Positions 8,110-16,405 are shown, counted from the first letter of the stretch. The stretch is 64,000 nt of DNA from Brevibacillus brevis (GCF_022026395.1 NZ_CP041767.1:4794501-4858500); one strand, 5' to 3'. The notes: a model not told the origin generated them from the sequence alone. A program made the numbers and translations.

Positions 8110-8880
8110 CTATTTCGGTGCCATCCTGATTGCCCCATCCAGCCGGATCGTTTCTCCATTCAACATCGGATTGGTGATAATGCTGTTCACGAGCATCGCA
8201 TATTCTTGCGGGTCACCCATGCGAGCGGGAAAAGGGACAGTTGCACCCAACGCAGCTTTTTCAGAGCGCGGGAGCTGATCGAACATTGGCGTGTCAAATA
8301 GACCCGGAGCAATCGCCATCACGCGTATGCCATACCAAGCCAGATCTCTTGCTAGCGGCAGGGTCATGCTTACAATTCCGCCTTTGGAGGCGCTATAGGC
8401 AACCTGCCCCACCTGCCCTTCAAAAGCCGCCACCGATGCGGTATTGATGATGACACCCCGCTCCCCCTGTTGGTTCGGCTCGTTTCCTGCCATTTGTTCC
8501 ACCGCCAATCGAATAACATTAAAAGTACCGATCAAATTGACTGAAATAACTTTGCTGAAAGATTCCAGTGGATGTGGCCCGCTTCGCGACAGCGTTTTTT
8601 GTGCCAAACTGATGCCCGCACAGTTGACCACAGCGTGAATCGTTCCGAATGTGCCAGCAGCCTGATCGATTGCCTCCCTAACACTCACTCCACTCATGAC
8701 ATCCGTATGCACGAACAAAGCATTTTCGCGCCCCAGCTCATTCACCAGTGCTTGCCCCTTCTCTACCGTCAAATCAAGAATGGCTACTTTTCCCCCGTGT
8801 TGAACTACATTCCTCACAGCGGCTTCTCCCAAACCGGAAGCACCACCCGTTACAATGGCAACCACTTCCCGCATATCCAA
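8110..8880 (-). CDS. SDR family 3-hydroxyacyl-CoA dehydrogenase-like oxidoreductase
   Basis: A classical short-chain dehydrogenase of about 256 residues: [14 protein letters not shown] cofactor loop, NCAG motif ([10 protein letters not shown]), catalytic Ser and YSASKGG. The overall layout, with [10 protein letters not shown] late in the chain, resembles type-2 3-hydroxyacyl-CoA dehydrogenases (HSD17B10 group), so fatty or branched acyl-CoA oxidation is plausible. The start is probably TTG 8880 (AAGGGAG 8 bases upstream); ATG 8874 is the alternative. It lies 39 bases upstream of marR. Confidence 0.88.
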   Translation of the reverse strand: MDMREVVAIVTGGASGLGEAAVRNVVQHGGKVAILDLTVEKGQALVNELGRENALFVHTDVMSGVSVREAIDQAAGTFGTIHAVVNCAGISLAQKTLSRSGPHPLESFSKVISVNLIGTFNVIRLAVEQMAGNEPNQQGERGVIINTASVAAFEGQVGQVAYSASKGGIVSMTLPLARDLAWYGIRVMAIAPGLFDTPMFDQLPRSEKAALGATVPFPARMGDPQEYAMLVNSIITNPMLNGETIRLDGAIRMAPK

Positions 8881-9109
8881 GCCATTCTCTCCCTTCCTCT
8901 GCACTTGCATCCGCATTCAGAAAAAAGCTCTGCAAGTTGGATACCAACCGAGTTCCCCCTTATCGTACGTGGTTTTTGCGAGTGACAATCAAGTCTGCAC
9001 GTTCTCAAATCCAGACAGGTATGAGACATATGTGTCCGGGCAAAGGACAGTTGGGCTTATCCATCTCCAACATTTTAGGGCTTGCTATTTCCAATCCATC
9101 CCACTATAT

Positions 9110-9129
9110 TTTACTTACCGGTAAGTAAA
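9110..9129. promoter_or_regulatory. Perfect 20-bp palindromic operator
   Basis: TTTACTTACCGGTAAGTAAA is its own reverse complement over all 20 bases and lies 25 bases before the DUF418 gene. The form is typical of TetR-family operators. No TetR gene adjoins it, so the regulator must be encoded elsewhere. Confidence 0.6.
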
Positions 9130-9154
9130 TAAAAGTGGAGAGGAAAGAACCCGG

Positions 9155-10243
9155 ATGAAAGTGTCTTCTACCAGAGTCATTGGTCTTGATTTTGCGAGGG
9201 CGTGGGCCATGCTGGGGATGATGATCGTCAACTACGTCGTCATCTTGAACGCAGAGCATAACGGACCCGACTGGCTTATCGCTTTATCCAGTTTGTTTCA
9301 AGGCAGAGCATCTACTGTATTCGTTGTTTTAGCGGGAATTGGCATTGCGTTTATGACAAAAAAAGCGAGGACCTCAGGCGACCCGGCCCTCTTGCAGGCT
9401 AACCGCCACGTCCTTTGGAAGCGCTCCTTGTTTTTATTTGTAACCGGGATGTTGCTTTATCTCGGTGGTTGGAGCGGCGACATCCTGCATTACTACGGTG
9501 TCTATATGCTTATCGCCTCCTTCCTCCTCATCGTATCGGGGAAAACACTTCTTGTCGCCTGTAGCGGCATCCTGCTCACAGCTCAAACGCTACAATTGTC
9601 GCTTAACTATTTGCAAGGGTGGGACCCGCGGCAACCATTTATCCAGTACCTTGATTTTTGGACAGTCGAGGGATTCCTGCGCAACCTGCTGTACAATGGC
9701 TATCACCCGGTTTTTCCATGGATGTGCTTTTTCCTTCTCGGCCTGTGGCTTGGTCGACGAAACCTGCTTGATCGATCTGTACGCAAAAAAATGTTGGGCT
9801 GGGCAACTGCCCTGTTCGTCAGCTTGGAAGTTTTATCGTATGGGTTGATCAAGCTCTTTATTCCGGTTGTCGGAAGCGAGAGCGCCCTATTTTTATGGGG
9901 AACAAAACCAGTTCCACCCAACCTGTTTTATGTGCTGTCCAGCTCAAGCACCGCTGTTATCATCATCCTGTTGTGCGTCAGCTTTGCGGAAAAATTCGCA
10001 AACAGCTGGTTTACACAGACATGCGTAAAAACAGGTCAGCTAACACTGACACACTACGTCAGTCATATCATTGTCGGACTCAGTTTCCTTGCCTTGATTG
10101 GCAGACTCGAAAATCAATCGCTCGCTTTTGCGATGCTCTACGCCGTAGGATTCTTCCTCTTTTCCATTGTGCTCTCGCTTTTATGGAGACGTTGGTTCGA
10201 GCGGGGACCGTTGGAGTGCTTCATGAGAAAAATAAGTGGGTAA
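9155..10243 (+). CDS. DUF418 / acyltransferase-like polytopic membrane protein
   Basis: A 362-residue protein with around ten membrane helices. The start RVIGLDFARAWAMLGMMIVNYVV is the signature of the DUF418 family (related to heparan-alpha-glucosaminide acetyltransferase-like DUF1624 proteins), and the C-terminus has the family's GQLTLTHYVSHI. Transmembrane acyl transfer is a family-level guess. ATG 9155 follows GGAGAGGAAAG. The only regulatory clue is the 20-bp palindrome just upstream. Confidence 0.82.
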   Translation: MKVSSTRVIGLDFARAWAMLGMMIVNYVVILNAEHNGPDWLIALSSLFQGRASTVFVVLAGIGIAFMTKKARTSGDPALLQANRHVLWKRSLFLFVTGMLLYLGGWSGDILHYYGVYMLIASFLLIVSGKTLLVACSGILLTAQTLQLSLNYLQGWDPRQPFIQYLDFWTVEGFLRNLLYNGYHPVFPWMCFFLLGLWLGRRNLLDRSVRKKMLGWATALFVSLEVLSYGLIKLFIPVVGSESALFLWGTKPVPPNLFYVLSSSSTAVIIILLCVSFAEKFANSWFTQTCVKTGQLTLTHYVSHIIVGLSFLALIGRLENQSLAFAMLYAVGFFLFSIVLSLLWRRWFERGPLECFMRKISG

Positions 10244-10338
10244 CCATTCTGTGGGTTCATCCGTCTGCTATATAGGAGAATTTTTCTAATCATTCATACA
10301 CCAAATTCGAAGTAGTCAGACGAACTGGAGATGATCTC

Positions 10339-10812
10339 ATGAGTCCTATGGTTTTTTTCAAAAAGGCTGTCCCCGCGAACGCAGAGCAACTCACCCAAAT
10401 TGCTATTCGCTGCTTCGCAGATGACGTCCAAAAGTACGGAGAGGGCCCTGCCGGACATGACCAGCCTGACCAGCATATTTTGTTCATGCAAAAGGCCCAT
10501 TACTATACGATCTTGCTGGATGACCAGATCGTCGGCGGTTTTTGCCTCATTCCAGTCGATCATGAGCATTTGGAGCTGGGGATCATCTATGTCGATCCTG
10601 ATAAACAAAATTTGCGTATCGGCACCCAAACTATGCAGTTCATGGAGGCCGCATATCCACACATCAAGAAATGGACGCTCGATACTGGCTATGAAGCGGT
10701 ACGCAACCAACACTTTTACGAGAAATGCGGTTACAAAAAAGTCGGCGAGACTGAGCCGAACGCAGCGAATGGGTTTTATAAATTCAAGTACGAAAAACGG
10801 ATACCTAAATAG
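10339..10812 (+). CDS. GNAT family N-acetyltransferase
   Basis: A 157-residue single-domain acetyltransferase. The acetyl-CoA loop region is IIYVDPDKQNLRIGTQTMQFME (R/Q-x-x-G-x form: QNLRIG), followed by the C-terminal HFYEKCGYKKVGE typical of the fold. CTGGAGATGATCTC precedes ATG 10339. The substrate is not predictable. It shares a bidirectional terminator with the convergent tct operon. Confidence 0.88.
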   Translation: MSPMVFFKKAVPANAEQLTQIAIRCFADDVQKYGEGPAGHDQPDQHILFMQKAHYYTILLDDQIVGGFCLIPVDHEHLELGIIYVDPDKQNLRIGTQTMQFMEAAYPHIKKWTLDTGYEAVRNQHFYEKCGYKKVGETEPNAANGFYKFKYEKRIPK

Positions 10813-10820
10813 ATAGATGG

Positions 10821-10861
10821 AAAAGGGAGAACAGCTACTGGCCATTCTCCCCTTTTTCTTT
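10821..10861. terminator. Bidirectional terminator (GNAT / tctC)
   Basis: AAAAGGGAGAA pairs with TTCTCCCCTTTT (one bulged C) around a 13-base loop, and the run CTTTTTCTTTT follows. It sits between convergent stops at 10812 and 10870. Confidence 0.8.
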
Positions 10862-10869
10862 TGTCGCCC

Positions 10870-11868
10870 TTATTTTCGAATGCCCTTCTTGGTCGCCAAT
10901 TCCAAGTAGTACGTCGTTTCTGCCTGTGTTTCCTTTGTAAATGCTTCACTTGCCGCATATGCCGGCTCCACTTGGATTTCACTCAGCTTTTGCAAAAAGG
11001 CCGGGTCCTTATCCATCTTGGCAATCGCTTCTTCCCATTTGCGGATAACCGACTCTGGCGTTCCTTTAGCAAAAGACACTCCGGTCCACCAGAAAACCGA
11101 CAAGCCTTGTATGCCTTGCTCTTCCGCAGTCGGGACATCAGGAAGGAACGGACTTCGCGTATCACCGGATACGGCGAGGATTTTGACCTTGCCCGCTTGC
11201 AGCATCGGCATGATCTCTCCTACTGTATGTACCGCCAAAATCGCGTGCCCTCCAGCGACTTTCGGGACGGAATCAGAGGCTCCTTTCGTCACGATCATTC
11301 TCGTCTTGGCGAAGTCAGCCCCGATCACATCCAGCCATTCTGCTACCCCAAAAGCGGAAAAACCTGCTGGCCCTACAGAAGTCCATGTTAACTGCTCCGG
11401 ATTCGCACGCACCCACGCGGAAAATTCAGCGAAATCTTTCCAAGGCGCGTCGGCTTTCACAGCAAAAGCAAGCGTCCCTTTGCCAATCCTGGCTGTATAG
11501 ACTTGATCTTCGTTTGTAATCGGCGGTGTTTTCATCCCGGCAGCGAGCATCGTCGTATTGGATACATTGACAGCAAGAGCTGTGTAGCCATCGCTTTTGG
11601 CTTGCTTTAAAGCATACTCCGCTCCTACCGCCCCACCACCTCCCGCCTTGTTGACGACGACGATGGGCTGCCCCCATTCCTTGCTCAAATAATCTGCTGC
11701 CGCTCTGGCCACGAGATCGACTCCGCCCCCGGCAGAATACGGCACGATATACTCCACCTGCTTCGATGGATAGGCCGACTCGGCTGTACCTTGATTTCCA
11801 CATGCGCTAACGGTTGCCGCCAAAAGCAACGACATCATGACAGCCGCCCATTGTTTATATCCTTTCAA
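10870..11868 (-). CDS. tctC: Tripartite tricarboxylate transporter substrate-binding lipoprotein
   Basis: A 332-residue Bug-family binding protein. The lipoprotein signal ends at the lipobox VSAC-GNQG, followed by YPSKQVEYIVPYSAGGGVD, the family's conserved first strand/loop that binds a carboxylate. TTG 11868 is the start, with GGAGGAAG 9 bases upstream. It is last in the tctB-tctA-tctC operon, 14 bases after tctA. It delivers a di-/tricarboxylate or other small acid to the TctAB membrane complex; the substrate is unknown. Confidence 0.9.
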   Translation of the reverse strand: MKGYKQWAAVMMSLLLAATVSACGNQGTAESAYPSKQVEYIVPYSAGGGVDLVARAAADYLSKEWGQPIVVVNKAGGGGAVGAEYALKQAKSDGYTALAVNVSNTTMLAAGMKTPPITNEDQVYTARIGKGTLAFAVKADAPWKDFAEFSAWVRANPEQLTWTSVGPAGFSAFGVAEWLDVIGADFAKTRMIVTKGASDSVPKVAGGHAILAVHTVGEIMPMLQAGKVKILAVSGDTRSPFLPDVPTAEEQGIQGLSVFWWTGVSFAKGTPESVIRKWEEAIAKMDKDPAFLQKLSEIQVEPAYAASEAFTKETQAETTYYLELATKKGIRK

Positions 11869-11882
11869 ATGACTCTTCCTCC

Positions 11883-13409
11883 CTACGCAACATCTACTCC
11901 CCGGTCTCGCTCTTCTTTTAGCCGTTGCTGTGTCCGGCGGTTCAGCATCATGGAGATGATCAAGAGTGCTCCAGCTACCAGTAAGATGGTCAACGATAGG
12001 GGCCGAAACAAAACAATACTGAGATCACCCGCGCCCATCGCCATCGTTTGAATGAAGGATTCTTCCAGAAGAGGTCCCAGAATGAAGCATAAAACCAGCG
12101 GAACAACTGGCCATTTATACTTGGAAAAAACATACCCAAGTCCGCCAAACAGAAACGCTACCCACACATCAAACATGCTGTTCCGCACACTGTATGCCCC
12201 AATCGTGCAGAACATCAGGATGATTGGAGCCATGATGCCATACGGTACCCTCGTTAATTTGACCCACACCCACACCATCGGGAGGTTCAGTACGAGAAGC
12301 ATCGCATTCCCCACGAACATCGAGGCGATGACCGTCCAGACAAAGCTCGCATTTTGTTCAAACAAAACAGGGCCTGGCGTCAACCCGTAGATCATCAAGC
12401 CTGCCAACAAAATCGCCAGTGGCGGTGAGGATGGAATTCCGAGCGAAAACAGAGGAATGAAGCCAGCACTGCTGGTCGCATTATTCGCTGCTTCTGGTGC
12501 CGCTACCCCTTCGATCGTTCCCTGACCGAACTTCTCGGGATGCTTCGATAGCTTTTTTTCCATATCGTACGCCAAAAACGACGTGATCGCAGCCGAACAG
12601 CCCGGCAGCAATCCAAGAAAAAAACCGACAATCCCGCCCCTCAGCATAGGCCCGGCACTTACTCTCAGGTCTTCCTTTTTCGGGTAGACACTGCCTGGCT
12701 TGCCAACCAGAGTAGCTGCGCGTTTTTCATCAATTCCTTTGAGGACTTCTGTAATCGCAAACAACCCGATAATGATACTAATCATGTCAAAACCGCCTAC
12801 CAATGCGGGGACGCCGTAATCAAAGCGCGGCATTCCTGAGGATGGTCCCAGCCCAACTAAAGCGAGCGTATAGCCGAGTGCCCCCATCAAAAACGATTTG
12901 ACCAATGATCCTCCTGATAGACTGACCATCAGCGTGAGAGCCAAAATCATCAGCGCAAAATATTCAGGCGGTCCGAATTTTAATGCTTGATCTGCCAGAA
13001 TCGGAGCGAAAAAGACGAGACCGATTACCCCCAGTACCCCTGCACCAAACGAAGCCAGTGCAGATATCCCCAATGCCGGTCCACCTCTCCCTTTTCTCGC
13101 GAGCGGATAGCCGTCCAGACACGTCGGGACTGACGATAGCTCCCCCGGGATATTGAGCAGAATCGCTGTCGTCGAACCACCGTACATGGCACCGTAATAA
13201 ATCCCTGCAAGCATGATCATCCCTTGTGTCGGCTCCAGTACGGCTGTCACCGGAAGCAGAATCGCGATGGCAGAAGTGGGACCGAGACCGGGCAATACGC
13301 CTACAAAGGTGCCAATAAGAGCGCCGAGTGCTGCCATGAGCAGATGCTCCGGCGTGAGGGCTGAAGCAAAACCAGCCAGTAGTAATTGGAACGTCTCGAT
13401 GATCAGCAC
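11883..13409 (-). CDS. tctA: Tripartite tricarboxylate transporter large membrane subunit
   Basis: A 508-residue, roughly 12-helix transport subunit. It carries the family signature GTFVGVLPGLGPTSAIAILLP near residues 33-53 and its mirrored repeat GFFLGLLPGCSAAITSFLAY in the second half, which form the two substrate loops. The start is GTG 13409, which directly abuts AAGGAG; CTG 13406 is a possible alternative. It is 18 bases after tctB, consistent with one operon. Confidence 0.92.
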   Translation of the reverse strand: MLIIETFQLLLAGFASALTPEHLLMAALGALIGTFVGVLPGLGPTSAIAILLPVTAVLEPTQGMIMLAGIYYGAMYGGSTTAILLNIPGELSSVPTCLDGYPLARKGRGGPALGISALASFGAGVLGVIGLVFFAPILADQALKFGPPEYFALMILALTLMVSLSGGSLVKSFLMGALGYTLALVGLGPSSGMPRFDYGVPALVGGFDMISIIIGLFAITEVLKGIDEKRAATLVGKPGSVYPKKEDLRVSAGPMLRGGIVGFFLGLLPGCSAAITSFLAYDMEKKLSKHPEKFGQGTIEGVAAPEAANNATSSAGFIPLFSLGIPSSPPLAILLAGLMIYGLTPGPVLFEQNASFVWTVIASMFVGNAMLLVLNLPMVWVWVKLTRVPYGIMAPIILMFCTIGAYSVRNSMFDVWVAFLFGGLGYVFSKYKWPVVPLVLCFILGPLLEESFIQTMAMGAGDLSIVLFRPLSLTILLVAGALLIISMMLNRRTQQRLKEERDRGVDVA

Positions 13410-13427
13410 CTCCTTATCATGCTTGCT

Positions 13428-13901
13428 CTAAAACCAATCGCCTCCAGGCAGTGTGATATGCAGCGAGTAGATGAACACCACATACAGTCCCCCTGTCAAA
13501 AGGACGGAGTACACGATGGACGTACGCCACCGATAGCTGCCGATCAGTATAAAAAAGGCAAAGGAGACAAAGAGCGTCGCCAGTGTGTAGCCGATCGCGC
13601 CGAGCAGCCAGACATACAGCAACAGGAATAAAAAGCAAAGCAACAGGCGCAGCCTTTTTCCAGGAAAAAGCGGTCCGGGGTTTGGCGAAGAGGCTTCCTC
13701 CGTCACACGGAATGATTGGACCAGCAACACACCTCCTAGCAAGAAAAACAATAAGCCGAGAATCGCAGGCAGCGTGTGATCCCCTACGTACAAGGACGTC
13801 GAAAATGCCTCCAGACGATAGGCCTCGAATGATAGGACGACTCCAAGAAACATACTTAGGAGGGCACCGATAAAATCTGGCTGATTATCCGGGCGTCTCA
13901 T
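13428..13901 (-). CDS. tctB: Tripartite tricarboxylate transporter small membrane subunit
   Basis: About 157 residues with four membrane helices, the size and position expected of TctB, the poorly conserved small subunit. ATG 13901 follows AGGTGATACAC. It is the first gene of the operon. No TctDE-type two-component genes are adjacent, so regulation is not evident from the sequence. Confidence 0.85.
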   Translation of the reverse strand: MRRPDNQPDFIGALLSMFLGVVLSFEAYRLEAFSTSLYVGDHTLPAILGLLFFLLGGVLLVQSFRVTEEASSPNPGPLFPGKRLRLLLCFLFLLLYVWLLGAIGYTLATLFVSFAFFILIGSYRWRTSIVYSVLLTGGLYVVFIYSLHITLPGGDWF

Positions 13902-13968
13902 GTGTATCACCTCAGCAAAAAAGCTACCACCAGCCTATGGCACATGCGCCCATTGTGTGCGAAAGCAT

Positions 13969-14014
13969 AAAAAAACTACCATAGCCAGTCCGCACGGGAC
14001 ACAGCATATGGTAG
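13969..14014 (-). terminator. Terminator of the 79-residue gene
   Basis: CTACCATA (13976-13983) pairs with TATGGTAG (14007-14014), with an inner GTCC/GGAC helix. On the minus strand it is followed by TTTTTTT. It lies directly beyond the stop at 14018. Confidence 0.75.
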
Positions 14015-14017
14015 ACG

Positions 14018-14257
14018 TTAGATTTCGATTTGGCTGCTTAGACGAATTATGGCATGGGCGACTTTCGCTTCATACGTCTCATTGCTTTCGAACTCGCTCC
14101 AGAGCTCTTTGTTATCGTCGTTCGAAACATCGTGGATCATGAGCATTTTCAAAAGCTTCTCCATATTGGCTTGATTGCGGATCAAATGAGGCTCCATCCG
14201 CTTAACTACCATCCATAATTTTTGCGAATTGACCATCGTCGTCGTTCCCATCTGCAT
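14018..14257 (-). CDS. Small hypothetical protein, 79 residues
   Basis: Not recognised. It is a soluble, helical, Met/Asn-rich protein (MQMGTTTMVNSQKLWMVVKR...SNETYEAKVAHAIIRLSSQI). It is credible as a gene because TGGAGGTAGCGG sits at good spacing before ATG 14257, a strong terminator follows, and the upstream region is a palindrome-rich AT block (14287-14311) like an operator/promoter. It is monocistronic and has no visible catalytic or HTH motif. Confidence 0.65.
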   Translation of the reverse strand: MQMGTTTMVNSQKLWMVVKRMEPHLIRNQANMEKLLKMLMIHDVSNDDNKELWSEFESNETYEAKVAHAIIRLSSQIEI

Positions 14258-14273
14258 CCGCTACCTCCACACC

Positions 14274-14316
14274 AATTATAACTATATATAACTAGTTATA
14301 ATTAATTATAACGAAT
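14274..14316. promoter_or_regulatory. AT-rich cluster of overlapping palindromes upstream of the 79-residue gene
   Basis: TATAACTAGTTATA (14287-14300) and TTATAATTAATTATAA (14296-14311) are both perfect palindromes and overlap by five bases. An additional ATAACTA direct repeat lies to the left. GTTATAA/TTATAAC half-sites recur. The block lies 17-60 bases upstream of ATG 14257, where promoter and operator would be expected. Confidence 0.45.
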
Positions 14317-14342
14317 TACTCAAGTAAAAATGTTGTCTTCCG

Positions 14343-14407
14343 ACTGTTGTGGCAAGCGGAAGCCCTGTCACAGGGCTTCTGTACAGCTTTGGATTTCATT
14401 TTGTACG
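14343..14407. repeat. Dispersed hairpin repeat, family 2, copy 2
   Basis: Shares CTGTTGTGG, GAAGCCCTG and ACAGC-TGGATT with copy 1 at 1262-1382. Its core is a perfect 9-bp stem GAAGCCCTG-TCA-CAGGGCTTC (14359-14379). It lies between the peptide gene terminator and the promoter of the 79-residue gene. Confidence 0.45.
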
Positions 14408-14414
14408 TATAAGA

Positions 14415-14438
14415 AATGCCCTCCAATTGGAGGGCATT
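14415..14438 (-). terminator. Perfect 24-bp palindrome, likely terminator of the peptide operon
   Basis: AATGCCCTCC at the left pairs with GGAGGGCATT at the right with no mismatch. On the minus strand TTTCTTATA follows. It lies 55 bases after the peptide gene stop. Confidence 0.65.
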
Positions 14439-14492
14439 GATTGTATGGTTCAGTATGTTGCTTATGTTTCTACTATCAGAGAAAAAAGATAA

Positions 14493-14615
14493 TTACCAAG
14501 GCTCCGGCCAGCCATATTGTATAATCAGATTAGACTGCTTGGCTGGTTGTTCTACTAAAACTGGCATTGTAATGAAGGCGGTTAACATACACAAAGACAA
14601 TATCCATTTCTTCAT
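14493..14615 (-). CDS. Putative secreted signalling peptide (40-residue pre-peptide)
   Basis: A short frame running from ATG 14615 to TAA 14493. It starts with MKKWILSLCMLTAFITM (positive end plus hydrophobic export signal) and ends with KQSNLIIQYGWPEPW, a short polar tail rich in Trp and Pro. AGGAGGTATAGGTC gives an ideal ribosome site; its bases are the last codons of the upstream regulator gene, whose stop is 3 bases before this ATG, so translation is coupled. This is the architecture of PapR, NprX and Phr pheromone precursors, which are exported, trimmed and re-imported to bind the TPR regulator. The mature form is unknown. Confidence 0.72.
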   Translation of the reverse strand: MKKWILSLCMLTAFITMPVLVEQPAKQSNLIIQYGWPEPW

Positions 14616-14618
14616 GAC

Positions 14619-15902
14619 CTATACCTCCTGTTTGGATCTATGATTACTTCCATTATACACGTTTACCAATTTATGGAGTATACCAAAAGGAAGATTTTTT
14701 TTCTGTGACACATAGAATTCAAAAAGAACACTCAGACTCTTATCCGCCTGTTTTATCTCATTGATTGCGCGATAGTAATTCACGCTCTCCACAAGACTAT
14801 CGATTCCTAAGTCTGCTTCGTTTTTTTGAATGTAAAAGATGCCCTTCGTTCGGAAATACTGTCCCATTTGATTGTATTGATTCGGAGTAGTTAAATTTTC
14901 TGGCAAGATCGATGCTTCTGCCAAAAATAGTTCACGGATTTTCTCGTCTTCTCCTACCTGGATATAAATCTCCAGCAAATCATTCGCGATCACAATTTTG
15001 TCATCCTGTGCTTGTTGCGCCAGACACTCTTGTAATACCGGAATGGCTTTATCAAATTTCCCCGTCTTTCCGTATAGTTTCCCCCGAATATGTCTGGCAT
15101 GTTTATGCACCTCGGGATAATCGAACATTTCGTATCTCTCCAGATAAAAATGTCCCAATGTATAGTCTTCCAGTTCAAAATAGGAAATGATGATCGCAAG
15201 GATCGCTGCTGCTTTTTGCTCACTCTGACTATGATCGATCTCAAGTCCTTGTTTACACAGATGAATACAATCTGAATAGAATCCAAGACGCAATGCATGG
15301 AAGGAAAATTTATAGTAGGCCAAAATCCGCTCATTGATATGCAGATAGGATGTATAGTGTAATAGCTCCTTGCCTTCTACATAGGTTTGATCTAGCTGAC
15401 TTAGATTTTCACGTCGAATCATGTATCGTTGGAAAAGCGATCTTGCCAGATACAAAGGAATTCCATTCTCACGCGAGTAGTCACAGATCACGTCATAAAG
15501 AGCCAAGCGCAGTTCTTCATTCGCTTCCGTTCCAGCGGTTTGATACAGATAGTCTAAAGAAAGAAATGTATTGCTTTTGGGGCAATTTAACAATTGCAAA
15601 GCGACTTTGTTGGTAAGTACCACATTCTTCTCTTGCATCACTGCCTCTAATAGAGTCCGAAGTGTCGCTTCGCGCTTAATTTTATGTAAATAGGGTACGA
15701 TCGCTGTATATAGTGGAATATCTAGTTCTTTTGCCAGTTTCATAACATGCTGCATGTTTGGTAAAGTAAAGGCATCGGATTCTATCTTACTAATGGTTCC
15801 AGAAGCTACACCTGTTCTTTCTGATAACTCAGTCAGTGTTAAGTTTGCTCTATTTCGATATACTCGTAATATGCCCCCAAAGGTCTTTCCCTCTGAAATC
15901 AC
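14619..15902 (-). CDS. RRNPP-like XRE/TPR quorum-sensing regulator
   Basis: About 427 residues. An N-terminal XRE-type HTH spans residues 8-62 (LTLTELSERTGVASGTISKIES), followed by an all-helical tandem-repeat region with TPR-like pairs (for example YKFSFHALRLGFYSDCIHLCKQGLE and the stretch AIPVLQECLAQQAQDDKI). Size and layout match NprR-type regulators, which bind re-imported peptides in the TPR groove. GTG 15902 is chosen because AGGAGGG precedes it; the longer frame has no ribosome site. Base composition is AT-richer than its neighbours. It is coupled to the exported peptide gene at 14493. Confidence 0.85.
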   Translation of the reverse strand: MISEGKTFGGILRVYRNRANLTLTELSERTGVASGTISKIESDAFTLPNMQHVMKLAKELDIPLYTAIVPYLHKIKREATLRTLLEAVMQEKNVVLTNKVALQLLNCPKSNTFLSLDYLYQTAGTEANEELRLALYDVICDYSRENGIPLYLARSLFQRYMIRRENLSQLDQTYVEGKELLHYTSYLHINERILAYYKFSFHALRLGFYSDCIHLCKQGLEIDHSQSEQKAAAILAIIISYFELEDYTLGHFYLERYEMFDYPEVHKHARHIRGKLYGKTGKFDKAIPVLQECLAQQAQDDKIVIANDLLEIYIQVGEDEKIRELFLAEASILPENLTTPNQYNQMGQYFRTKGIFYIQKNEADLGIDSLVESVNYYRAINEIKQADKSLSVLFEFYVSQKKNLPFGILHKLVNVYNGSNHRSKQEV

Positions 15903-15958
15903 AGCAAATACACCCTCCTGATGATTCCTTTTTATGGATATGATAGCACAATAAACCA

Positions 15959-15973
15959 CGATTGATATAATCG
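15959..15973. promoter_or_regulatory. Inverted repeat upstream of the RRNPP-like regulator
   Basis: CGATT-GATAT-AATCG, a 5-bp inverted repeat in an AT-rich setting 57 bases before GTG 15902. It is a candidate autoregulatory operator for the adjacent XRE protein; no other support. Confidence 0.3.
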
Positions 15974-16181
15974 ATTTGAATCATTTTTTAAATAGATTAC
16001 ACTTTTTACTGATTCAGTGTTACTACCATTATGCAGACAGCTTTTCTTGGCATTCAAGGGATTGCTTAATCATATCAGGATTTTTGTGTCTATTGGATTT
16101 AAAAGTGAAGAAGCGGGAACGGGTAATTGCTTTAATAGTTCTATCAGTAGACTCCCAGGTTCACTTGCAAAAATAAACAAA
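15974..16181. other. Intergenic, no gene recognised
   Basis: Lies between the regulator promoter and repeat copy B. Overlapping open frames starting near 15976 and 16017 have no ribosome site and no recognisable motif. Confidence 0.5.
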
Positions 16182-16405
16182 AGCTACGTAGGAAGAAGTG
16201 AATTTCCAGTCCAAGCGCCTCTGGAGCCCGCCCCAGCTCCGGAATAAATGGCGGGGAATTTCAGCTTCACCTATGGATTACCTCATCGAAATATCTACGT
16301 TTGAAGCGCTCCCGCCATTTATTTCGGAGCGGACAGTCTTAGCCCCCTAGCAGGGCGTAGGCCGAAGCGTAGACTGGAAATTCGCTTCTTCCCCACACTG
16401 CAGCT
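16182..16405. repeat. Dispersed structured repeat, family 1, copy B
   Basis: A 224-base element bounded by AGCT at each end. The terminal arms GGAAGAAGTGAATTTCCAGTC-like (left) and GACTGGAAATTCGCTTCTTC (right) pair as in copy A (1480-1692). This copy also has an internal arm pair, CTCCGGAATAAATGGCGGG (from about 16236) with CCCGCCATTTATTTCGGAG (ending near 16329), one mismatch in 19. No open frame. It lies just beyond the adhP terminator. Confidence 0.75.

Noticed and set aside
15976..16247. Two overlapping small frames between the regulator and repeat B
   Set aside because: No ribosome site, and one runs into the repeat element.
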